Shown here: in pieces, positions 26,071-34,571 of the stretch
How the letters are laid out: each line of letters begins with the position of its first letter
Position numbering within the stretch: the stretch's first letter is position 1
Origin: SB15 sp964639245
GTDB taxonomy: Bacteria > Chloroflexota > Anaerolineae > Aggregatilineales > J027
Assembly: GCA_964639245.1 (NCBI GenBank)
Contig: CAZXCU010000014.1
Location: forward strand, 62,001 to 126,000
Direction of reading: 5' to 3'
Length of the DNA stretch: 64,000 nt
Notes under the pieces: generated by a model
Seen by the model: only the letters and a program-made list of their open reading frames with translations
Databases searched by the model: none
Told to the model about the DNA's origin: nothing
Translations under genes and position numbers: made by a program

Positions 26071-27993
26071 ATGCTAGACAATTACCGCCGCCGCAAACTT
26101 GACCCCACCCAGGGTTATAAACCGCTTGATTTTGGTGGGGGAGGCATCACAGGCAGCATTAATCGGGATGGGCGTATCACAGCCATCAACACCTATCATC
26201 CCGAACATGGCTATATCACGTTGACTTCTGCCCCACCATTCGATGAATCGCAGCGTTATAACCCGTCGGCGGTGCGGGCATATCGAAAAAGTCTGGTGGA
26301 TTTAGAAGGCTACGGGCTGAAATTTTTTGATGTGCCAATTGTCAGTTATGAAGTCTATTTGATTGAGGACGCGATTCCGCATCTCAAATTGACGCTTGAA
26401 AATGGCATCACCGCCGAAGTCACAGGCTTTATTGCGCTTGATGAAAAATTACAGCCATTTTTTTATTCATGGCAATTTTCTCATTATGGGGAACTTGCTT
26501 ATTTTGATGGCAAACTTTGGCTACAGCGTTGCGCTTATACGCAATTGACAGAGGGCGGCCCGATTCCAATGCCATCGTTTGAAACGAAAATTATTTTTCA
26601 GCGTCCAATTGGTGTTGTTATCATTGAAAACACAAATTTAGATTTAGCCGTTAGTGTGAGTGGTCATGGCTGTAGAGAAATTGATGATGGGAGCGTAAAA
26701 TTTCACTCAGAAGGAAACAAATACCCTAATTTTGGACATGCAGAAGGTTCTGGTTTCGACTCAAAAGAAACAACTTTTTCAATAGGCTTTGGTAAGGGGC
26801 ATGATGCGATTGCTAGCCAATTTCTACTTAAACATTATGGTAGTGAGCATTATTTCAACAAAATAGCTGATTTGTGGCAAGAGCGCTGGCAGGGCTGGCA
26901 ATATGACCATCACCCGCTTGATTTACCCCTGCGGCGGGCGCTGGTCTATGCGCTTCATTGTTGCATCCCTGTGAATAAAGATTCCATTTGTGTGATTACC
27001 GACCATCAGTTACTGCCACTGGCATGGACGCGAGATGCGTATTATACGATTATGCCGTTGTTGCGCTGGCGACCTGAATTTCATGAGACAGTTAAAAAAC
27101 ACTTGCATTGGCTGTTTGCGGTGGCGCAGCGTCCGAATGGCTATTGGGGGCGGGCGTATTTAACGAATGGCAGGGTCAAAGACAATTCCTTCCAACTCGA
27201 CCAGCAGCTTTACCCCCTATTAGAACTCGCAGAATATATCGAAACCACAGGCGATAGTGCTACATGGGAAAAATTTCAGCCGCACGTCGAAAAAATCATG
27301 GGAATGTTGCTCGACAAAATTGGTAACGTTGGCCTCTTTCCCACCGATGAAACTCCCGCCGATGACCCCGTACATTTGCCCTATCATCTCTCCAGCCATA
27401 TTTTATTCTGGCATACCCTCCAAAAATTATCGCCGTTGACAGGGGGGAAATGGGATTCCTTAGCGGAACAAATCCGGCAGGCGGTGTATGAAAAATTCGT
27501 GGCAGCCTTTACCCCCTCTCCATTAGTTGGAGAGGGGGCAGGGGGTGAGGTGAAAATTTTCGCCTATCTCACCAATGGAGCAGGACAGCATCATTTTTAT
27601 CACGATGCGAATGATTTACCACTTGCCCTTGCGCCTCACTGGAGATTTTGCACGGCAGACGACCCTATCTGGTTAGCCACGATGAATTTTGCCTTTTCTG
27701 AAAATAATGCTGGTGGATTTTATGGCGCGGCGGCGGATGAATTTCGCGGCTTGGGATCAGTCCATACGCCGTCCGCTTGGCCTCTGGGGGATGTACAGGA
27801 AATTTTGTTCGCGCAGGCCATCGGCGATGCTGATAGAAAAAATCGGGTCGTGGCAAAATTAGCCAAAGTCGCCCAATGGGATGGCGCACTCCCCGAAGCC
27901 TATCATGTTCAAACGGGTGAAGTTGTCTCGCGCCACTGGTTTGCTTGGCCTAACGCGGCCTTACATTTGATTGAATGGGAAAAAAACGCATGA
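26071..27993 (+). CDS. Putative (alpha/alpha)6-barrel glycoside hydrolase
   Basis: About 640 residues with no signal peptide. The N-terminal half is a beta-rich domain. The C-terminal half (about 295-640) is an (alpha/alpha)6 toroid like glycogen-debranching, GH15 or GH125 enzymes: ITDHQLLPLAWTRDAYYTIMPLLRW, DNSFQLDQQLYPLLELAEY, HFYHDANDLPLALAP, SVHTPSAWPLGDVQEI. Candidate catalytic acids are the Asp of WTRDAYY and later acidic residues, but I cannot assign the GH family with confidence. Residues about 481-495 (TPSPLVGEGAGGEV) are the translation of a family B palindromic repeat inserted in frame. The stop overlaps the next gene (ATGA). It belongs to the plus-strand LacI regulon. Confidence 0.75.
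   Translation: MLDNYRRRKLDPTQGYKPLDFGGGGITGSINRDGRITAINTYHPEHGYITLTSAPPFDESQRYNPSAVRAYRKSLVDLEGYGLKFFDVPIVSYEVYLIEDAIPHLKLTLENGITAEVTGFIALDEKLQPFFYSWQFSHYGELAYFDGKLWLQRCAYTQLTEGGPIPMPSFETKIIFQRPIGVVIIENTNLDLAVSVSGHGCREIDDGSVKFHSEGNKYPNFGHAEGSGFDSKETTFSIGFGKGHDAIASQFLLKHYGSEHYFNKIADLWQERWQGWQYDHHPLDLPLRRALVYALHCCIPVNKDSICVITDHQLLPLAWTRDAYYTIMPLLRWRPEFHETVKKHLHWLFAVAQRPNGYWGRAYLTNGRVKDNSFQLDQQLYPLLELAEYIETTGDSATWEKFQPHVEKIMGMLLDKIGNVGLFPTDETPADDPVHLPYHLSSHILFWHTLQKLSPLTGGKWDSLAEQIRQAVYEKFVAAFTPSPLVGEGAGGEVKIFAYLTNGAGQHHFYHDANDLPLALAPHWRFCTADDPIWLATMNFAFSENNAGGFYGAAADEFRGLGSVHTPSAWPLGDVQEILFAQAIGDADRKNRVVAKLAKVAQWDGALPEAYHVQTGEVVSRHWFAWPNAALHLIEWEKNA
27511..27555 (+). repeat. Family B palindromic repeat inside a coding region (copy 3)
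   Basis: CCCCCTCTCC-ATTAGTT-GGAGAGGGGG followed by CAGGGGGTGAGG. It sits in frame in the glycosidase gene and is read as TPSPLVGEGAGGEV, a peptide known from genomes in which this repeat class is translated. No stop or frameshift results. Confidence 0.8.
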
Positions 27994-29192
27994 ACTGGCA
28001 AGCATGGATTGAAAAATGTCAAACGCTCCTCAAGGGCAATCAGATTGAAACACACGGTTTTCGGTATACCCGCCCCGCGCCGCATGTCTACGAATATCAA
28101 TGGTTATGGGACTCGTGTTTTCATGCTATGACCTATCGCTGGTTTGATGTGGACATGGCGCAAGATGAATTGTTGAGTGTGATTGCCAAACAGGTTACAA
28201 GCGGCGCTGACGTAGGCATGGTTCCGCATATGAACTACTGGCAGCCGGATGGTGAGCCATTGTGGGGCAATCCTGAACGCAGCATTATCACCCAACCACC
28301 CTTGATTGCAATTGCGGCGGAAAAAGTTTTTGAGGCGACGCAAAATCGGGAATTTCTGGAAAAAATTTATAGGGCGGAGGTGGGTTTTCATCGCTGGTTT
28401 GACCGCCGCCGTGACCCGGACAATGACCATCTGGTAAGTCTCATTCATCCGTGGGAGGCAGGCTGCGATGCGTCACCACGTTGGGATGTGCCGCTTAATT
28501 TAGATGACCCTACGCCCGAAGTGACCAAAACCACCCGCCACGCGCTGGTCAAAACGTTGATTGCGTATGAGTGTGATGCCGGGGTGCTGGCAAACGATGG
28601 CTACTTCCATGTCGAGTCCATCGAATACAACGCGATTCGGGCAGCCGATGTTGAAGCGCTGGGCAGGATTGCCCGAATTTTAGGCCATGACAGCCACGAG
28701 TGGGACGACAAAGCCAAACAAATTCAAGCGGCGGTTCAGGCCAAAATGCTGCAAACGGATGGCATCTGGGATTTATACGGGTTAGACGAAAAGCCCATCA
28801 AAATAGACAACGCCGCGAAATTCATTACCCTATTTGGCGGGTGTGTCTCCGATGAAACCGCCCAAAAGCTGGTGGCTGATTTGGAAAGTTCGCGTTACTG
28901 GACAGCCTACCCCGTCACTACCACGCCCACCGACTCCGCCAAATTTGCGCCAGACCATTACTGGCGGGGGAATGTCTGGCTGGCGGTCAACTGGCTTATT
29001 TATCAAGGGCTGCGGCGTTATGGCTATTTTGCCCAAGCCAGTCAACTGGCCCAACGCAGTTTAGACCTTGTAGAAAAGCACGGTTTCCACGAATATTTCA
29101 ACCCTCTCAATGGCACAGGTTACGGGCCAGCCCTGCAAAGCTGGTCAGCGATTGTGTTAGATATGCTGGCTACGGAAGAAAAACGCACATGA
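27990..29192 (+). CDS. GH63-like hydrolase (trehalase/glucosylglycerate hydrolase type)
   Basis: 400 residues, cytosolic, resembling the (alpha/alpha)6 GH63/GH37 group: YEYQWLWDSCFHAMTYRWFD, MVPHMNYW, SIITQPPLIA, HPWEAGCDASPRWD and the C-terminal FAPDHYWRGNVWLAVNWLIYQGLRRYG. HPWE-G-D-SPRWD is a signature shared by mannosyl- and glucosylglycerate hydrolases, in which the Asp and a late Glu are catalytic. It overlaps the previous stop by four bases (start ATG 27990) and is overlapped in turn by the phosphorylase gene. Sitting beside a GH13_18 phosphorylase that fits glucosylglycerate, it may cleave the same compound hydrolytically. This is inference. Confidence 0.82.
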   Translation: MNWQAWIEKCQTLLKGNQIETHGFRYTRPAPHVYEYQWLWDSCFHAMTYRWFDVDMAQDELLSVIAKQVTSGADVGMVPHMNYWQPDGEPLWGNPERSIITQPPLIAIAAEKVFEATQNREFLEKIYRAEVGFHRWFDRRRDPDNDHLVSLIHPWEAGCDASPRWDVPLNLDDPTPEVTKTTRHALVKTLIAYECDAGVLANDGYFHVESIEYNAIRAADVEALGRIARILGHDSHEWDDKAKQIQAAVQAKMLQTDGIWDLYGLDEKPIKIDNAAKFITLFGGCVSDETAQKLVADLESSRYWTAYPVTTTPTDSAKFAPDHYWRGNVWLAVNWLIYQGLRRYGYFAQASQLAQRSLDLVEKHGFHEYFNPLNGTGYGPALQSWSAIVLDMLATEEKRT

Positions 29193-30883
29193 GCGAACGA
29201 TTGCTCGATTTCCTGTTACAACTCTATCCGCCCGAACAAGCCCATCCCGCTTATGAGCGATTGATGTATCGCATGGAACAGGCCAAACAGCGCCTTGAAC
29301 CCCTGCCGGAGAAACCCTTGTTTTCGGAAAAAGACGTGGTGTTAATTACTTATGGCGATTCCTTGCAAAAGGCAGGTGAAGCCCCTTTACAAACACTGCG
29401 TCAGTTTGCCGAAGAAAAGCTCGCGGGAGTCATTTCTACAATTCATATTTTGCCATTTTATCCCTACTCCTCGGACGATGGTTTTTCGGTCAAAGATTTT
29501 TATGCAGTCAATCCATCGCTGGGTGATTGGTCGGATGTGGAGCAGTTAGGCCAAAAATTCGCGTTGATGTTTGACGCGGTGTTTAACCATATGTCCGCCC
29601 AGAGTGGGTGGTTTCGGGAATTTTTAGCTGATAATCCTGAATTTAACGGGCTTTTTCGCACCGAATCGCCGGAGACAGATTTAAGCGCGGTGACTCGTCC
29701 GCGTGCGTTGCCTCTGCTGACCGAGTTCACCAAACCCAATGGCGAAACCGTGTATTTGTGGACAACCTTTAGTGCCGACCAGATAGATTTTGATGCGCGT
29801 TACCCGAATACGATTTTGCGGCTGATTGATATTTTGCTGTTTTATGTGGAAAAAGGCGCGAGTATCATTCGCCTCGATGCAATTGCCTATTTGTGGAAAA
29901 TCGCTGGGACAAGTTCCATTCATCTACCCCAAACCCATACTGTGATTCAACTCATGCGGGCGGTGCTGGATGAAGTTGCCCCGCAAGTCGTTGTGATTAC
30001 CGAAACGAATGTGCCGCACGCTGAAAATATCTCCTATTTCGGGGATGGTACGAACGAAGCCCAACTGGTTTATAATTTCACCCTTCCGCCGCTTTTGTTT
30101 CATAGTTTGCTGACGGGCAACGCCAAAAAACTCCGCGAATGGGTCAATACGCTCGATACACCTTCCGAACGCACCTCCTTTTTTAATTTCACCGCCTCCC
30201 ACGATGGAATCGGGGTACGTCCGGTGGAGGATATTTTGGATAAAAGCGACCTCCAAGCGCTGATTACCCATGTCGAATCACGTGGCGGGCGGGTATCGTA
30301 TAAACGCAATGCGGATGGCACACACAGCCCATATGAATTGAATATGACCTATATCGATGCAGTCACAGACCCATTTGAATCGGAAGATATGCAGGTCAAA
30401 CGTTTTGTGGTTTCGCAAGCTGTCATGTTGAGTCTGGCCGGTGTGCCAGCGATTTATATTCATAGCCTGCTGGGGTCGCATAATGATATTGAGGGCATGA
30501 TTCAAAGCGGACACAACCGCACCATTAACCGCGCTAAATTATCCATGACAGACATTCAAACCACTTTAGGAAATAAAAATTCTTTCCGTGCCAAGATTTT
30601 TGAAGCCTATCGTCATCTGATTCAGGCACGGATTCAACACAGCGCTTTTCATCCCAATGCCCATCAACAGGCCTTAGATGTGGGCAATGAAGCGGTTTTT
30701 GCGCTGCGAAGGTGGAACGACGATGAAAATTTCCTTTGCCTGCACAACCTGACCGCATATCCGCACCTCATCATCGTAGAACAAAGCGGGATAGAAATTT
30801 TGACCAGCACAACAATCGGTGGTCAAGTAACGCTTGCTCCTTATGAAGTATGCTGGATTAAGCTGTTCTCCAATTCAGCATAA
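29189..30883 (+). CDS. GH13_18 sucrose/glucosylglycerate phosphorylase-like enzyme
   Basis: 564 residues of the GH13 subfamily 18: ILPFYPYSSDDGFSVKDFYAVNPSLGDW near the N-terminus, nucleophile Asp in IIRLDAIAYLWK, acid/base Glu in VITETNVPH, and transition-state Asp in FTASHDGIGVRP. This subfamily splits alpha-glucosides with phosphate to glucose 1-phosphate. The pattern ITETNVPHAENISYFGDG-NEAQLVYNF is shared with E. coli YcjM-type glucosylglycerate phosphorylases and sucrose-6-phosphate phosphorylases (from memory), so sucrose itself is not certain. Start overlaps the previous gene by four bases. It is the last gene of the plus-strand regulon, convergent with the ribose-type permease genes with 16 bases between them. 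Confidence 0.9.
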   Translation: MSERLLDFLLQLYPPEQAHPAYERLMYRMEQAKQRLEPLPEKPLFSEKDVVLITYGDSLQKAGEAPLQTLRQFAEEKLAGVISTIHILPFYPYSSDDGFSVKDFYAVNPSLGDWSDVEQLGQKFALMFDAVFNHMSAQSGWFREFLADNPEFNGLFRTESPETDLSAVTRPRALPLLTEFTKPNGETVYLWTTFSADQIDFDARYPNTILRLIDILLFYVEKGASIIRLDAIAYLWKIAGTSSIHLPQTHTVIQLMRAVLDEVAPQVVVITETNVPHAENISYFGDGTNEAQLVYNFTLPPLLFHSLLTGNAKKLREWVNTLDTPSERTSFFNFTASHDGIGVRPVEDILDKSDLQALITHVESRGGRVSYKRNADGTHSPYELNMTYIDAVTDPFESEDMQVKRFVVSQAVMLSLAGVPAIYIHSLLGSHNDIEGMIQSGHNRTINRAKLSMTDIQTTLGNKNSFRAKIFEAYRHLIQARIQHSAFHPNAHQQALDVGNEAVFALRRWNDDENFLCLHNLTAYPHLIIVEQSGIEILTSTTIGGQVTLAPYEVCWIKLFSNSA

Positions 30884-30899
30884 CCGGGACAAAGCTACT

Positions 30900-31901
30900 T
30901 TACTGTCTCAAATTACGCTGTCGTCCGTAAATTGAAATGAGGGCTACAAGGGTCAGACCTAGAATGATGAATTGGTAAGCATCTTCAATGTTGGCGGCCC
31001 GCAGTAAACTGTCAATCACACGCAGCACCAACGCACCGGCCATTGTTCCCCAGTAGCTGCCTTTGCCGCCCGCCAACACTGTCCCGCCGACCACCACCGC
31101 CGCAATTGAGGGAAATAAATACGGCTGCCCCAGATTCAAGAAGACTGTCTGGGTAAATCCGAGTAAAACAAATCCGCCAAGCGCGGCAAGCAACCCACTG
31201 AGTGTATACGTCAAAATGACCACACTTACCACAGGCACACCGGACAGTCGTGCTGTGGTACGATTCACACCGATGGAAAACAAATATTTTCCATACACGG
31301 TGCGTTCCAGCAGCACCCACAGGAACAGCCCCAAAGCAACCCACACAAAAATAACACCGGGAAATTTGCCAATGAGGGGTTTTGAGAATAATTCGCCCAT
31401 CAATTCCGGTGTTCCCCCCAGCAGTTCACCGCGTGTATATTGCAGAATCAACCCCTGCACTACCCCCGCCATGCCCAATGTCATGACAAGTGGCGGCATT
31501 TTCAACAGGGCAATCCCGATGCCATTCACAAATCCAATCAGCGCCCCTACTGCCAGCGCCGCGCCTAGCCCCACAAGGATCATGTCGTTGTTGCCGTCGG
31601 TGATACGATACGTTAATATCGCGCCGATGGTCACAACCGCCCCTGAGGAAAGGTCAATCCCTTCCCCGCCGCTAATGATGACCAGCGTTTGCCCCGCCGC
31701 GATGATGCCCAAAAACGCTGCCAACCGTACAATATTGATGGCTTGGTCGGGATTCACAAATCCCGCCCGTACAAATTCCCCACTCAGAAACAACAAGGTT
31801 GCCAAAATGAGCGCAAGCACCGGTGGCGGGAAATAGGGCTGAATTTTTCGCAGATTTTCACGCCAGACTTGTATCGGCGGACGTTGGATATTTTCAGTCA
31901 T
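30900..31901 (-). CDS. Ribose-type ABC permease (second)
   Basis: 333 residues, eight to ten hydrophobic helices, BPD_transp_2 family (RbsC/XylH). It shows LAAFLGIIAAGQTLVIISGGEGIDLSSGAVVTIGA and IAAVVVGGTVLAGGKGSYWGTMAGAL, the two conserved family blocks. It overlaps the upstream permease gene by eight bases. It is the last gene of a minus-strand operon: binding protein, ATPase, permease, permease. Confidence 0.93.
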   Translation of the reverse strand: MTENIQRPPIQVWRENLRKIQPYFPPPVLALILATLLFLSGEFVRAGFVNPDQAINIVRLAAFLGIIAAGQTLVIISGGEGIDLSSGAVVTIGAILTYRITDGNNDMILVGLGAALAVGALIGFVNGIGIALLKMPPLVMTLGMAGVVQGLILQYTRGELLGGTPELMGELFSKPLIGKFPGVIFVWVALGLFLWVLLERTVYGKYLFSIGVNRTTARLSGVPVVSVVILTYTLSGLLAALGGFVLLGFTQTVFLNLGQPYLFPSIAAVVVGGTVLAGGKGSYWGTMAGALVLRVIDSLLRAANIEDAYQFIILGLTLVALISIYGRQRNLRQ

Positions 31902-32952
31902 TGCTTGCCAGCCCTCTCACAAACTCTGCTGTATGGCGGATACGTTGCACCAGACCCAGCCCCGCCAGCGCACCCAAAATAATCAGCGCGTCTACCAGCG
32001 TGCGTGACCATGTAGGAATGTCCTCTTGAAAGGAAAGAATGTTACGAATAGTGCCAAGAATATAAACCCCCAGCATCGAACCGACGATTCCGCCCTGCCC
32101 ACCACTTAAACGGGTTCCGCCCAAAACCACCGCCACAATCGACTCAAGGGTCATCCCTTCGCCAATGCCGGGATCGCCTGTCCCAATCCCGAAGGTCAGC
32201 GCGGTAGCCGCTCCTGCCGCAAAAACACCGGAGAGAACATAGGTACTCAAACGCATCATATTGACCGGCACACCGGTTGTATAAGCAGCATCGGCTTTTC
32301 CACCCATCGCGTACAGATATTGGGTGTAGCGGGTGGAACTCAAAATGAGCCAGAAAATGACCAAACAGATCATCACCAGCAGGGGGACAGGCACACCTTC
32401 ATAGGGGTCTTCCGCCAACCCCACCTTCTGCAATAAATTCATGAAATCGGTAAAAATAGGCCAATCGGGGTAGGGCGTGCGGTAAAAGCTGGTGACATCG
32501 CGGGGCAGCCGTCCGCCCGGTTCGGGCAAAACGTATAAGGCAATCCCCGCGTACACAAAACTCGTCGCATACGTAGTGACAATGGGCTGCAATCGAAGGT
32601 AGGTAATACACAGACCATTGAATAACCCCGCCAGCATACACACCCCGAAAGCCAGGGCAACCCCGCGTGCAACTTCGGTGTTGGTCGATTCTTGCAGCAC
32701 TTCCGTAGCAATGACGGTATTTGCCATCGAAACCATTGAACCCACGGACAAATCGACTCCGCCGCCAATCACCACAAATGTTTGTCCGATTGCGACAATC
32801 ATCAAGGGCAGAAAAACGCGCAAATTGCCGTTTAAGGCGCGTTCCTCAAACATATTGTCCTGCACATCATAATTGGCAGCCAGCGCAATCAACAACAAAA
32901 TAAAAGCAAAAACAAAAGGATTTTTACTTAAAAACCGTTGCATTTTGGTCAT
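31894..32952 (-). CDS. Ribose-type ABC permease (first)
   Basis: 352 residues of the RbsC family: LPLMIVAIGQTFVVIGGGVDLSVGSMVSMANTVIA and SIVAVVLGGTRLSGGQGGIVGSMLGVYIL. Two different permeases in one operon suggest a heterodimeric channel, as in other dual-permease sugar CUT2 systems (autoinducer-2 or rhamnose importers). Its start overlaps the ATPase stop by four bases. Confidence 0.93.
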   Translation of the reverse strand: MTKMQRFLSKNPFVFAFILLLIALAANYDVQDNMFEERALNGNLRVFLPLMIVAIGQTFVVIGGGVDLSVGSMVSMANTVIATEVLQESTNTEVARGVALAFGVCMLAGLFNGLCITYLRLQPIVTTYATSFVYAGIALYVLPEPGGRLPRDVTSFYRTPYPDWPIFTDFMNLLQKVGLAEDPYEGVPVPLLVMICLVIFWLILSSTRYTQYLYAMGGKADAAYTTGVPVNMMRLSTYVLSGVFAAGAATALTFGIGTGDPGIGEGMTLESIVAVVLGGTRLSGGQGGIVGSMLGVYILGTIRNILSFQEDIPTWSRTLVDALIILGALAGLGLVQRIRHTAEFVRGLASND

Positions 32953-34445
32953 TGTGTCGCCCCCAAACTGGCCGAAACAAGGCTTGTGCGATTAAGTGAG
33001 TCGCCGCGCAGTTCCGCATGAAGTTTGCCATCATGCAGCACCAACACCCGATTACATAATCCCAGCAGTTCATCATCATCGCTGCTGTAAAACAAAATCG
33101 CTGTCCCTTCTTGACGCAGTTTATCCAGCAAACTGTAAAATTCACTTTTTGCGCCCACATCAATCCCTTTGGTGGGGTCGTTTAAGAGTAAAAGTTTTGG
33201 CGCACGTAGCAGCCACTTTCCAATCACCACTTTTTGAGCATTTCCCCCGCTTAAACTGTTGACGGGTGCATCGAGTGAAGCCATCACTAGGCGCAATTCT
33301 TCGCTAACTCTGCTACCATCGCTGTAGGCTTTGGGCATTCGGATAGGCCAGCCATATTGAAGCCATGAAGGAAGTTGAAGATTGTCCAGAATCGAACGAA
33401 TGGGCAGTAAGCCTTCCGCATTTCTATCGCCCGGCACAAGGGCAACTTCATGATTCATGGCTTGGCGTGGGTGATAAAAATGGACTTCCCGCCCACTAAC
33501 CTTGATTTTTCCGGTGAAGGGTATCGCCCCGAAAATCGCTAACAGTAAATCGGCCTGCCCCTGTCCCTGCAATCCGCCTAAGCCTAAGAGTTCACCGTCA
33601 TGCAGTTCTAAAGAGATGCCCTTGAGCGTGTGCGTTTTAAGATTTTGCACTGATAGGCGGATGGGGGCATCTGACGGAACATCTTCGGCCTTCATCCGTT
33701 CCAGTGTGTTCACTGTCCCGGCAACCATCATTTCGACCAGTTCATGTTCGGTCACTTCGTGGATAGGGCGTTCTCCAACCGTATGCCCGTTGCGTAAAAC
33801 AGTGGCGCGGTCAGCAATGCGGAAAATTTCTTCCATCCGATGCGATACAAACACAACAGCCATGCCCTGTTTTTTCCAATCTGCCACAAGTTCAAACAGA
33901 CGCTTGACCTGCTGGCTATCCAAACTGGCAGTGGCTTCATCTAAAATCATCAGGCGGGGATTAAAACTAAGGGCTTTTAAAATTTCAACGATTTGTTTTT
34001 CATCCGGCGAAAGCGCTTGAATCGGCGCTTCTGGAACAAGATTGGTTTTGTATGTCCCTTGAAATAAGTCTAAAAGTTCGCGGGTGCGGGCAATCATTTT
34101 GCGGGTGTTGACCAACCCGAATGTTAACGGTTCGTGGGTTAGCCAGATATTTTCTGCGACGGTTAAATCGGGAATGAGGCTGAGTTCTTGGTAAACGGCG
34201 CTAATCCCCTGTTTGCGGGCCGCTTGAGGAGCGCTAAACCGGACAGGGTGGTCATTGAGAAGTATTTGTCCACTATTGGGAGTGACAACCCCGGTGATAA
34301 TTTTGCTCAGTGTGCTTTTGCCGCTCCCGTTTGCGCCTAAGAGCGCCATCACTTCACCGGAAGAAACGGTCAAATTGCCATCCGCTAAAGCCACCACTGC
34401 GCCATAACTTTTGACTGCATTTTTGACAGATAAAGAAAAAACCAT
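32949..34445 (-). CDS. Ribose-type ABC importer ATPase (two ABC domains)
   Basis: 498 residues, RbsA/MglA type. The first half has a full Walker A (LLGANGSGKSTLSKII), a degenerate signature (LSPDEKQIVEILKAL, normally LSxGExQ) and Walker B LMILDEATASLD. The second half has the usual degenerate Walker A (GLGGLQGQGQADLLLAIFGA) and an intact LSGGNAQKVVIGKWLL signature. Its Walker B is LLLLNDPTKGIDVG, where the family norm is LLLDEPTRGIDVG, so the Asp-Glu pair is Asn-Asp. The ATG at 34445 (MVFSLSVKNAV) is chosen because residues before it are not part of the fold. It works with the two permeases and the binding protein. Confidence 0.92.
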   Translation of the reverse strand: MVFSLSVKNAVKSYGAVVALADGNLTVSSGEVMALLGANGSGKSTLSKIITGVVTPNSGQILLNDHPVRFSAPQAARKQGISAVYQELSLIPDLTVAENIWLTHEPLTFGLVNTRKMIARTRELLDLFQGTYKTNLVPEAPIQALSPDEKQIVEILKALSFNPRLMILDEATASLDSQQVKRLFELVADWKKQGMAVVFVSHRMEEIFRIADRATVLRNGHTVGERPIHEVTEHELVEMMVAGTVNTLERMKAEDVPSDAPIRLSVQNLKTHTLKGISLELHDGELLGLGGLQGQGQADLLLAIFGAIPFTGKIKVSGREVHFYHPRQAMNHEVALVPGDRNAEGLLPIRSILDNLQLPSWLQYGWPIRMPKAYSDGSRVSEELRLVMASLDAPVNSLSGGNAQKVVIGKWLLRAPKLLLLNDPTKGIDVGAKSEFYSLLDKLRQEGTAILFYSSDDDELLGLCNRVLVLHDGKLHAELRGDSLNRTSLVSASLGATQ

Positions 34446-34478
34446 GATTTTAAGTTTCCCACTGACAACGGGGCAAAA

Positions 34479-34561
34479 ACAACGGACGCGACTCGCAGAG
34501 ATCACGTCCGCCGTGCTATTGCTGTACTTAAAAGTTAAACAGCATCCATGCTGTCCGTTGT
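34479..34561. repeat. Dispersed palindromic repeat, family A (copy 4, diverged)
   Basis: Inverted ends ACAACGGAC (34479) and GTCCGTTGT (34553), an internal CGGACG...CGTCCG arm and the hallmark module ACAGCAT-CC-ATGCTGT. The CCCTAC/GTAGGG module of the other copies is missing. It fills most of the 126-base gap between the binding-protein and ATPase genes. Confidence 0.65.
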
Positions 34562-34571
34562 TAAGTTGCTT

